Of a stretch of 64,000 bases of DNA, positions 18,556 to 26,259 are shown piece by piece. The stretch covers positions 248,001-312,000 of the forward strand of contig JAFWCB010000004.1 in assembly GCA_017537025.1 (NCBI GenBank), in the 5' to 3' direction. The notes below the pieces were generated by a model. It did no database searches, was not told the origin of the DNA, and worked only from the letters and a program-made list of their open reading frames with translations. The stretch's first letter is position 1; each line of letters opens with the position of its first letter. The stretch comes from Sediminibacterium sp. GTDB lineage: Bacteria > Bacteroidota > Bacteroidia > Chitinophagales > Chitinophagaceae. The translations under genes and the position numbers were made by a program.

Positions 18556-19424
18556 ATTTTTACAGTTTTGGCTTGTTTCAAAGACTTTAATAACATTTGA
18601 TTGGTTAGCAATGCCGGATTTAAAACCGTATCAATACTTAGGGTTAACGCCCCAATAACGGCTTTCCTAATTTGCCTGCCATCCAAACCTTCAGCCTCAT
18701 CAATTACTTTTTGAAATTTGGAGTCGGAAATTAATTTTTTCACCTCCGTCCATTTTTCCGAAAAAGCAGTTAATGTATCTTTTAATATTTCTTCACAGGC
18801 CTCTCTTGATGGTTTGTCAATCCGTAACACTAAATCTGCCCTTGAGATAAAGGCTGGGTCAAGTGCCCCTTCAAAATTGCTTGTAGCTATAAAAAGTAAT
18901 TGTGGAAATCTTGCGGCTAAATTATCAAGCCCGGCAAGCATCGCATCCGTTGCCCTATGTACATCAACGGGGTTCGCTTCCATGCTCATTTTGCTTCTAT
19001 CTGCAACTAAAGTTTCAACCTCATCTAATAAAACAATCAGTGGGCCCTGCCCTGCATGTTCAGTGACCACCTCCTCTAAAAACCTTCTTATCTCTCTTTG
19101 GCTTTTACCAAGTGCTGAACTGCTTAAATTATGAGGTTCTACTTCAATGAAAGTGACCTTTGCATTATTCAATTTAGAAACTGCAGCAGAAGCAACCCCT
19201 TTCGCAATTGATGTTTTTCCAGTGCCGGGAGGGCCAACTAATAAGATTATACCGTGCAATGGAACTGCAGCTTTTGATTTTATCTGTGTACGAAGAGTAA
19301 GCTCAAGAATTACCTGGGCTTGCAGTTGAGTTTTTATATTATCGGGTAAAACAATTCGTTTCCACAATTCTTCAAATTCATCGCTTGGTAATTTTCTTAA
19401 ATCAAGTATTCCTTTATCCTGCAT
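18552..19424 (-). CDS. cap6: CBASS TRIP13/Pch2-like AAA+ ATPase Cap6
   Basis: A single AAA+ module: Walker A GPPGTGKT at residues 64-71, Walker B LIVLLDEVETL with Asp134-Glu135, sensor-1 Asn in IATSNFEGALD, and the arginine finger in FISRADLVLRID. At 290 residues it has the size of Cap6, which remodels closed HORMA proteins and so turns off the CD-NTase when no phage signal is present. It is the first gene of the CBASS operon; the only regulatory candidate is the 112-base gap to mobC. Confidence 0.9.
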   Translation of the reverse strand: MQDKGILDLRKLPSDEFEELWKRIVLPDNIKTQLQAQVILELTLRTQIKSKAAVPLHGIILLVGPPGTGKTSIAKGVASAAVSKLNNAKVTFIEVEPHNLSSSALGKSQREIRRFLEEVVTEHAGQGPLIVLLDEVETLVADRSKMSMEANPVDVHRATDAMLAGLDNLAARFPQLLFIATSNFEGALDPAFISRADLVLRIDKPSREACEEILKDTLTAFSEKWTEVKKLISDSKFQKVIDEAEGLDGRQIRKAVIGALTLSIDTVLNPALLTNQMLLKSLKQAKTVKI

Positions 19425-19442
19425 TTATAAGTATTTTATACC

Positions 19443-19457
19443 GTCAATTAATTTGAC
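19443..19457. promoter_or_regulatory. Candidate operator upstream of the CBASS operon
   Basis: GTCAATTAATTTGAC is a 15-base inverted repeat with GTCAA/TTGAC arms, 19 bases upstream of the cap6 start. The half-site AATTTGAC recurs at 19461-19468 in direct orientation, so the array could seat two dimers. Binding by the S24 regulator of the operon is inference. Confidence 0.4.
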
Positions 19458-19536
19458 ACAAATTTGACGAAATGTATTGATATACAAATCAAGTATTTAT
19501 AAAGAAATTGTGGATAATGGCAATACTCACTGAAAA

Positions 19537-21495
19537 TCAATTGTTTATTGCCTTCAACCTCCCCACTTCCTCCCCAATCAACCGCTTAATATCCATCTTC
19601 ACCTGGTAGTAATTGTCCAGCACTTGCTGTTGGGCAACATTGGAGACTACAGGAATATCCCGGTAGTTACTCACTTCTGCATTTAGTTTTTCATGGTCAT
19701 TGATAATTTCGGAATGAAACATTTTGAGTTTTATTTTTTCCAATGGGTCATCGGCAACCATGCCCACAAACTCACCGGAAGAAAGGGCGGCGATTTTACT
19801 GGCGGGTATGGCAGCATCTAATTGTTTGGAGTGACTGATGGAAGTATCCATACGGTTTATGGAAACACTCTGCCTGTCCTGCATTATTTTTCCAAACCTT
19901 TCACTTAGCAGTTTAGAAGTTTCACCCATCACCTGGCCACTGATAATGTTGCCGGTAATATTTACAATCACATCGGCCTGTTCCCTGCCATAATCTTTTT
20001 TGAGCTGGCTAAAATCCTGCATGGCGAGAGTAGTGGCAACTTTATTACTTCTTGCTGTGGCAATCAGGCTGTCAATATTGTTGAAGTAGATGGTAGGGAA
20101 CTCATCAAATACCAAACTGCATTTCTGCATACCTTTTTTGTTTACTTGCCTCACCAACCGGGAAACATACAATGACAACACAGCACCATAAATCTGCTGT
20201 TTCTCCGGGTTGTTGCCCACACAAACAATTTTAGGATGCTTTGGATTATTAATGTCCAACGTAAAATCATTGCCACTCAGTACCCAATACAACTGCGGCG
20301 CCGCAAGCCTTGCCATACCAATTTTTGCTGAAGCCACTTGCCCTTCTAATTGTTCCATAGCATCGTTTTGGTAAGCGGTAATGAAAGGATTTACCAGCAC
20401 TTCAATTTCCGGTTGTGTGTTCAGCACCGGAAACAATTCATCATACTCTGCCTGCATCAGTTCTATTACATGCGGCAGGGTGCAGTATTTTCCATCGGCA
20501 TATTTTCGCAGAAACCAAATGACAGCCGTAACAAAATTGATGGGTGATTCCACAAAGAAATCTCCCTGCTTGTTTATCCATTCTCTGTTCAATCCTAACA
20601 ATATAGTTCTTGCACTTTCTGTTGCATCGGTAATATCATTCATACTGTTTGGGTCAAGCGGATTGCAGCGGTGCGATACAGAAAGGTTATCAAAGTTGAT
20701 AACGTAGAAAGATGGCTTTACAGAATAGTTGTGTTTGTTTTGCTGCAGCCAGTTGTAAACAATCTTGCTCAGGTCATCATACTTAAAATCATAAACGAAC
20801 ATGGCAAAGCCTTTTTCAATGTGCTGTTTTATTACATGCTGAATAACAAACCAGCTTTTACCGGAGCCGGGACTGCCAATTACTAATAAACCCCTGAATG
20901 GGTTAATGATATTTATCCAACTTTTTCTAACCCTGTTTTTTAAATTATACCGGGCAGGCAGATTGATGGAATATTCATTTGAGATAAGCCTTTCTTCCTG
21001 CGGAAAAGTTTCGTTGAGTGAATTGAAGACATCATCACCTAAATTTAATTTGATTAAACGGCTGAGTAAATTACCACCAGCCAGTATCAGTAAAAAGCCA
21101 ATACCGGTGGCGGTGATATAAACAATGGCAACCGTCTGCACATCGTATTGTAGTTTGAAAAACAACTGGCTTGAAAAATAAAGCAGCAACCCAATTAGTA
21201 AATAAGCTGCGATGCTTTTCCAGTTTATCTTTTCATCTTTTTTGCCCTGTGCACCAAATAATGAAATAACCAGCAGCCCCAATGCCATAAACTTTGATGT
21301 AAGCTGATTGCTGAATAAACCAGTGTTGGAAATATTTTTCATCAGCCTGTCGGTGATGGTGCTTTTAATTTCCCACTGCTCAAACGCCACATAGCAGTAA
21401 TAATAAAAATGCAGCAGCAAAATAAAGATGCTGGCAAATCTTGTAAGGTCAACTATTTTCCGCAGCCCCTGTTCATTCTCCCCCGTGTGTGACAT
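19537..21495 (-). CDS. mobC: Conjugal transfer coupling protein MobC (VirD4/TraG-like)
   Basis: The first 150 residues contain four hydrophobic segments, so the protein is anchored in the inner membrane. The cytoplasmic part is a P-loop ATPase: Walker A GSPGSGKSWFV and the later Walker-B-like SLVFDEFPTIYF. This is the Bacteroidetes MobC (coupling protein) that feeds DNA to a type IV channel. No channel genes are in the window, so the element is mobilizable and would need a helper. It lies 16 bases after mobB. Confidence 0.9.
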   Translation of the reverse strand: MSHTGENEQGLRKIVDLTRFASIFILLLHFYYYCYVAFEQWEIKSTITDRLMKNISNTGLFSNQLTSKFMALGLLVISLFGAQGKKDEKINWKSIAAYLLIGLLLYFSSQLFFKLQYDVQTVAIVYITATGIGFLLILAGGNLLSRLIKLNLGDDVFNSLNETFPQEERLISNEYSINLPARYNLKNRVRKSWINIINPFRGLLVIGSPGSGKSWFVIQHVIKQHIEKGFAMFVYDFKYDDLSKIVYNWLQQNKHNYSVKPSFYVINFDNLSVSHRCNPLDPNSMNDITDATESARTILLGLNREWINKQGDFFVESPINFVTAVIWFLRKYADGKYCTLPHVIELMQAEYDELFPVLNTQPEIEVLVNPFITAYQNDAMEQLEGQVASAKIGMARLAAPQLYWVLSGNDFTLDINNPKHPKIVCVGNNPEKQQIYGAVLSLYVSRLVRQVNKKGMQKCSLVFDEFPTIYFNNIDSLIATARSNKVATTLAMQDFSQLKKDYGREQADVIVNITGNIISGQVMGETSKLLSERFGKIMQDRQSVSINRMDTSISHSKQLDAAIPASKIAALSSGEFVGMVADDPLEKIKLKMFHSEIINDHEKLNAEVSNYRDIPVVSNVAQQQVLDNYYQVKMDIKRLIGEEVGRLKAINN

Positions 21496-21511
21496 AACAT
21501 TGTTTTACATT

Positions 21512-22783
21512 TTACAAATTTGGTTTCTTCTTTTTCCGTTTCTTTTTAAGCAGGCTGTAGGGTGTGTTTTCGTATTGTTCTTTGGTGGACAGCAGCACAT
21601 CCAATAGGCTTTCCGTTTTTGTAGTGACAGGAATCGTTTTACCCTGTTGTTTTTGCTGCACCATTTCTTTTTGAACAAAACCACCGGAACCACTGCCTTT
21701 TGTTTCATCTTGTGTCTGCGATTTTTCATTTGGTGTTGCCAACCTGCTTTGCAAGGCCACTGCACTATAGCCTTTGCCTAAATCACTGCCATTAAAAACC
21801 ACCTTGTTTTGATTGTCAACAAAAGTGATACCGTACAATCTTCCTTCTGCATTTTGGCGAAGCAGGGTGTAGATATTTTTCTGCTTTAAATATTCTACCA
21901 ATTCCTTCATGGTTGATGGTGATTGGGAAAGACAATCATCAAGTTTAATCTTTACAAATGGTTTCAAAGATTCTTTAGCTGTTTCATTGGCAGTAAATTT
22001 CTTCTCCAGGTTATACAATATCGGTTTGCAGGAAATTGAACTTGCTTTGATGGGAACACCCACTTTATTTCCAGTGGCATCCAAAATGCGATACACCAAT
22101 CCACGGTTTTTATAAATCTTGCCTTCTTCTTTTCCTCTGTCTGCAACTACATTAAATTGTTTTAAAGCAGCATTAAATTCTGGCAATGAAGCAAATTTGT
22201 ATTGACTGAATACTACACCCACCACATTTGAAATACTTCTTTTGGTTTCATCCTTTCCATAAACCACTTTTTGCACATCAACTGGTTTGATGCCGGGGCT
22301 TCTTAATTGTTGTTGTCTTTCTGCTTTTACCAACCCATAAGTTTGCTCAATTTCTTTTCTTGCTTTTTCACTTTGGTTTCTGCCGATGTTGTGGGTGTTA
22401 ATCCTGCTACCATCGGATTTAATAGTAGTGCTTACAATGTGAATATGCGGATGCCCTGCATCTTCATGTTTGTAAACAAGGTATGGCTGTTCTCCAAAAC
22501 CAATCTTTTGCATGTACTCATTTGCTATATGCTGCAACTTGTTTTCTGATAGCTTTTCTGAAGATGCAAAGTTGAGAGATACATGCAGTGTTTTTGTAGT
22601 TGCCCTTTCATTCAAACTGTTTAGCCTTTCAAAGCCGACAAGCTTTTGATAAAAATTCATTTGCTTGGCATCTTTCAGATAGTTGGCTGCATGAAGGCAC
22701 ACGGCATTACCTTTCTGCACTTTCTTTTCGTTGTAGTTCAATGCAGCTTCTATGCTTTTTGGTATCGTTATTTTTGCAACCAT
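21512..22783 (-). CDS. mobB: Relaxase MobB
   Basis: The N-terminal domain carries the three-His relaxase motif in HEDAGHPHIHIVS. A relaxase nicks one strand at oriT and stays attached to it during transfer. After residue 180 a long basic region with Lys/Arg-rich stretches follows, and the C-terminus ends in a poly-basic KKKRKKKKPNL tail. Its start overlaps the mobA stop by 16 bases. The motif belongs to the MobP-like Bacteroidetes relaxases (inference). Confidence 0.9.
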   Translation of the reverse strand: MVAKITIPKSIEAALNYNEKKVQKGNAVCLHAANYLKDAKQMNFYQKLVGFERLNSLNERATTKTLHVSLNFASSEKLSENKLQHIANEYMQKIGFGEQPYLVYKHEDAGHPHIHIVSTTIKSDGSRINTHNIGRNQSEKARKEIEQTYGLVKAERQQQLRSPGIKPVDVQKVVYGKDETKRSISNVVGVVFSQYKFASLPEFNAALKQFNVVADRGKEEGKIYKNRGLVYRILDATGNKVGVPIKASSISCKPILYNLEKKFTANETAKESLKPFVKIKLDDCLSQSPSTMKELVEYLKQKNIYTLLRQNAEGRLYGITFVDNQNKVVFNGSDLGKGYSAVALQSRLATPNEKSQTQDETKGSGSGGFVQKEMVQQKQQGKTIPVTTKTESLLDVLLSTKEQYENTPYSLLKKKRKKKKPNL

Positions 22784-23163
22784 TGCTCATAGAGTTGATT
22801 CATCCGTAATTTGATTTCTTCCACTTTGCTGATTAATACTTTTTGTAAACCATTATACTGCTGCACCCAAACCCTGAACTCAGGTATCTTATCAAGGATA
22901 TGGAGTTTGTGTACCGCCTGGTTAAAATTATTGCCGATAGCATTGAGTTCTTTTTTCAGGTTTAGCATGTCTAATAAAAAATCATCGGCACTTTCATTTC
23001 TGTATTTTACGGTAACAGGTTTTTGCAATGCAACTTTTCGCAGGTAACTGCTCGTATCTTTCTCGGTAGTTTTTTGCTGGAATTTTTCAAGCTGGCTGAA
23101 CTCCGTTTCATTCATCCGAACTACCACCATTTTCTTCCTCACCTCGCTTTCTAACTTCTTCAT
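22768..23163 (-). CDS. mobA: Mobilization accessory protein MobA
   Basis: A 131-residue basic protein with a ribbon-helix-helix-like start (VVVRMNETEFSQLEKFQQKT) and an ELNAIGNNFNQAVHKLH segment typical of MobC/BfmC-type relaxosome helpers. It binds oriT and positions the relaxase. It is the first gene of the mob operon, facing the inverted-repeat nest at 23209-23280. Naming follows the Bacteroidetes mobABC convention and differs between literature families. Confidence 0.82.
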   Translation of the reverse strand: MKKLESEVRKKMVVVRMNETEFSQLEKFQQKTTEKDTSSYLRKVALQKPVTVKYRNESADDFLLDMLNLKKELNAIGNNFNQAVHKLHILDKIPEFRVWVQQYNGLQKVLISKVEEIKLRMNQLYEQWLQK

Positions 23164-23208
23164 GATTTTAAGTTTTCTGTTTCAATACCCCGAAACGACT
23201 CCGGAGTG

Positions 23209-23280
23209 AAGGGCAAGATGCCCCAAACGTATAACGTTTGTACATCTTGCCATGTGCAAGACACGGCACATTATGCCCTT
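23209..23280. other. oriT-like nested inverted repeats upstream of mobA
   Basis: Outer arms AAGGGCA (23209-23215) and TGCCCTT (23274-23280) enclose GGCAAGATG (23212-23220)/CATCTTGCC (23243-23251), then CAAACGT (23224-23230)/ACGTTTG (23234-23240) around ATA, and ATGTGC (23252-23257)/GCACAT (23266-23271). Stacked inverted repeats just upstream of the relaxosome gene are how transfer origins look; the nick site is not identified. Confidence 0.6.
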
Positions 23281-23415
23281 AAAAAATCTATCCGTTGAAA
23301 ATATTTTATACCCCTGCAAATTCATAGTGAAACTGGTGTAAATTCTGTACCAGTATTGTTGTTTGCATGGCTAAAATTTAGTCAGGCACAACTGTTTTTT
23401 GTTTATACTTGCAGT

Positions 23416-23700
23416 ATGAGAGATGCGTTAAAGAATGTATTTGGAAAGGAACTGATACTGGATAATGGAAACTGTTATTTATACACCATTCAGCCATATG
23501 AAATGAAGAATGTTTTAGGTGCTGTAGTAGCACTTTTGGATGAATATTCTTTTACCAAAAAAGGCACATCCGAAACCTTTAAATTGTACCGTACTAAGGA
23601 AGGTAATTGGTATAATTTGGGCGAAAATACAGACACTGCTCAAACCCAATTATTTCTTGAAATAAAAACTGCCATAAGCATTTATGAGGAGCAGTTATAA
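23416..23700 (+). CDS. Small hypothetical protein
   Basis: A 94-residue soluble protein starting MRDALKNVFGKEL; the upstream in-frame Met at 23356 would add a hydrophobic 20-residue stretch and is less likely. It contains a mixed alpha/beta pattern (GNCYLYTIQPYEM, then a C-terminal helix with TAISIYEEQL). I do not recognise the family. It faces the oriT-like region on its left and converges with the HEPN-motif gene, 3 bases away. Codon use is compatible with a real gene. Confidence 0.55.
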   Translation: MRDALKNVFGKELILDNGNCYLYTIQPYEMKNVLGAVVALLDEYSFTKKGTSETFKLYRTKEGNWYNLGENTDTAQTQLFLEIKTAISIYEEQL

Positions 23701-23703
23701 AAG

Positions 23704-25113
23704 CTAAATCTCCCGGTAATACTCTTCGTTTATTATCTTTTTTAAGCCCTGCTCCTGGGTTTTAGCATGATTAATAATATAGCCTTCATACCCGGCCATT
23801 TTCATAAGAATCATATTTAAAAGAGTTAAGAGCCGCATAGAAATTTCAAAGCTATCCATCGTATACTTTTTCTTTCCTTTCCTTACATTTAAATTAATAT
23901 TCCCATGCAGAAAGTCGTTTCGATATTCAATTACTTCTTCATCAATCGGGGTTAATAAAATATTCAAAACTGTAAAGGGACTTTTAAGCTTTTCCCTGTT
24001 TGTAGGCGAATTAATATTTGTAATTTTTGAAAGCATAATTTCATAACCACTAAAGCCCTCCATTTCCTTATATTTCTCAAGTGTTGTAATAAGTTCTTTT
24101 TTAAATGAAGATGTCAAGCCTGCATCTTTTATTGGCTTCATAGTTTCCATGTTTTTTGACCAAAAAAAATCCGATAAACCTTCGAGAGCTACTGATAGCC
24201 CTGCAGGCATTAATAACAATGACCGGCTTATACTTTCCGTAATAAGCAATACAATTGCTTTAATATCATCTTCCTTATGAATCAGATTGCAAAGTGTTGA
24301 AAGTTGAACCGGCGTTATTTCTGTAATCTTGCCATAGTAAAAATCGGCAGTTTTATTTCTTTTTGCCCATGAGTATGGATTTGCATTTACAGGGGTATAA
24401 AATGATTTGATACTATCCCTGCTCTGTGAATATTCATAATTAACCTGCCTTCTGTGCTCTTTAGTTCGGTAATAAAAAGTATATTCTTCATCCTGCAACA
24501 GATGCCCTGTAAGATAGCCAAGTGCAACAGAAACAGACCATGTTATTTTTGAAAAATCATCAATAGTAAGTTTGTCCAGGCAATCCATAACAAGGTATCT
24601 TTTCTTGTTATGTTCAACTTCAAATACATGGAGGCTTTTTGAGCAAACTTCTAACTTAACAAGTCCTCTTGTGCTTACACCGCCATCATGCCCGTATAAT
24701 TGGTCGGCTATAATATTATGAAAATGAAATAATGTTTTTATTGGTATAACTTTTCTGAAATAATACGTTGTTTTAGAACGGCTGCTTTTACTTTTAAAAT
24801 CATGTATCTTAATCTTGATGTTATGGCTACGGCTGTTTGGTGTAAATGAAGCACCTTTATTGGAGATGAAAGCTTCGGTAACTTTAAACTGTATATTTTT
24901 TCCTGAAACTGCTGGCTTTACATGGTCTCCGGTATCTAAATGCAAATAATCAAATGATGAAACTTCCAGAACAAACCCTTTGGGTTTAAGCTTCTTTAAA
25001 TAGCCGGTTTTCTCCTTCGTTTTTTTGCCAATAGCTATCCTTACTTTCTTTATTTTTGCAAGGTATTCAATTAGCTGAATCTCCTGTATGATATGTTTAT
25101 AGATTTCAGGCAT
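23704..25113 (-). CDS. HEPN-motif protein attached to the Wadjet operon
   Basis: The 469-residue protein has an N-terminal strand-rich half and a helical C-terminal half. Near its end is YRNDFLHGN with Arg398-x4-His403, the R-x4-H catalytic pattern of HEPN ribonucleases; two helices follow. The layout (substrate-binding N-domain plus C-terminal HEPN) recalls ApeA-like abortive-infection proteins, but the match is by eye only. Its ATG directly abuts the jetD stop with no gap, so it is translated from the Wadjet mRNA. Such a gene is not part of the standard jetABCD set. RNase activity is inference. Confidence 0.65.
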   Translation of the reverse strand: MPEIYKHIIQEIQLIEYLAKIKKVRIAIGKKTKEKTGYLKKLKPKGFVLEVSSFDYLHLDTGDHVKPAVSGKNIQFKVTEAFISNKGASFTPNSRSHNIKIKIHDFKSKSSRSKTTYYFRKVIPIKTLFHFHNIIADQLYGHDGGVSTRGLVKLEVCSKSLHVFEVEHNKKRYLVMDCLDKLTIDDFSKITWSVSVALGYLTGHLLQDEEYTFYYRTKEHRRQVNYEYSQSRDSIKSFYTPVNANPYSWAKRNKTADFYYGKITEITPVQLSTLCNLIHKEDDIKAIVLLITESISRSLLLMPAGLSVALEGLSDFFWSKNMETMKPIKDAGLTSSFKKELITTLEKYKEMEGFSGYEIMLSKITNINSPTNREKLKSPFTVLNILLTPIDEEVIEYRNDFLHGNINLNVRKGKKKYTMDSFEISMRLLTLLNMILMKMAGYEGYIINHAKTQEQGLKKIINEEYYREI

Positions 25114-26259
25114 TTAAAGCAACCGCATTTTCAATAGTTCAGATTGTATATGTGCCTGTGTTATGCGCTCTTGCTCTAATCTTTTGTTATTTACTTGCAA
25201 GAAGTCATACAGTTTTAATTCATCAGCATTTAGCTTGTCTAACAATAGCTTTCTGTATGTGGAAGTAACCGAAAACTGGCTAAACTGATGATATGTTTTT
25301 TCATCCATCAGTAAACTCATGGCTGAAGGGTAATGCCGCCGTATAATATTCAGCATTTCAAACCCGGCGGCATCAAGGTCAAACCAGCAAAATAATTCTG
25401 CCTTAGCCAGCCAGGGAATGTGTTTACTTACACGGCTTTTAAAGCCTTCACCAAAAATTGCCACCGAATTTTTTACTTTAGGAAAAGACAGAAAGCAGGC
25501 TTTGTTTTCAATAATAAATACTTTTTCAGGTTGCCAGTTTAGCAAAGCAGAATCGTCAATCGTTAATGCCAATTCATCAAATCCTATTATATGCTTCAAG
25601 CTATCATCTAATAGCCTTATTTGTGCATATACATTGGGTTTCTTTACCAAGTAACGTCCTGAAAAATCTGTTTCACTTTTGTTTATCCAATCCTGCGGTA
25701 AAATATTGTCCAATAGCTTCTTCAAAGCTGCTGTGTTGTCCTCAATAAATTTTGAGTGTACTTCAATAGGGAGTTCTCTCAGATACAAATTATGCGGTGG
25801 ATTATTCTGATAAAAATATCTGCAGACTTTTATTAAATCCGGCATATTGGCAACCTGATGTAGCAAGAAAGGGCTATTATCTTTTGCCCATTGCGTTAAT
25901 CCCGGAAATGATTCTATCAGTAAGTGAAATGCTTTTTCAATAGCTGAATAATCAGCTATCCTGTTGGTATAAAAAAGATAATCAACTAACGTTTCAAAAT
26001 AGATTTTAGCTGGCAGTTTTTGTTTTGTGCCCTCAATTGTTTTCAGTGTCCATTCTACGGAATAGCCTTTGCCTTTAACTTCTTTTGATTGCTGGTATAA
26101 CGGAACAATGGCAGCTTTCAACTCACTGAAATTGGTGCCGGAAATACTTTTATTGGCTGGAATTGATAATGGAAATACTACTTCACCATTAAGAATGGAT
26201 TTTACAGTTTTAAAAAACTGTTTATCTGACTTTTGAAATAGTTCTTTTGGCGTAATCAT
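25114..26259 (-). CDS. jetD: Wadjet JetD, TOPRIM-like nuclease subunit (DUF3322/DUF2220)
   Basis: JetD cuts circular plasmid DNA when the JetABC loop extruder stalls. The N-terminal half is the DUF3322 region and the C-terminal half (DUF2220) carries a TOPRIM-like site: Glu in FIIENKACF and the DxD in FDLDAAG. At 381 residues it is of full length. The start overlaps the jetC stop by 4 bases (ATGA). It is followed at once by the HEPN-motif gene. Confidence 0.9.
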   Translation of the reverse strand: MITPKELFQKSDKQFFKTVKSILNGEVVFPLSIPANKSISGTNFSELKAAIVPLYQQSKEVKGKGYSVEWTLKTIEGTKQKLPAKIYFETLVDYLFYTNRIADYSAIEKAFHLLIESFPGLTQWAKDNSPFLLHQVANMPDLIKVCRYFYQNNPPHNLYLRELPIEVHSKFIEDNTAALKKLLDNILPQDWINKSETDFSGRYLVKKPNVYAQIRLLDDSLKHIIGFDELALTIDDSALLNWQPEKVFIIENKACFLSFPKVKNSVAIFGEGFKSRVSKHIPWLAKAELFCWFDLDAAGFEMLNIIRRHYPSAMSLLMDEKTYHQFSQFSVTSTYRKLLLDKLNADELKLYDFLQVNNKRLEQERITQAHIQSELLKMRLL

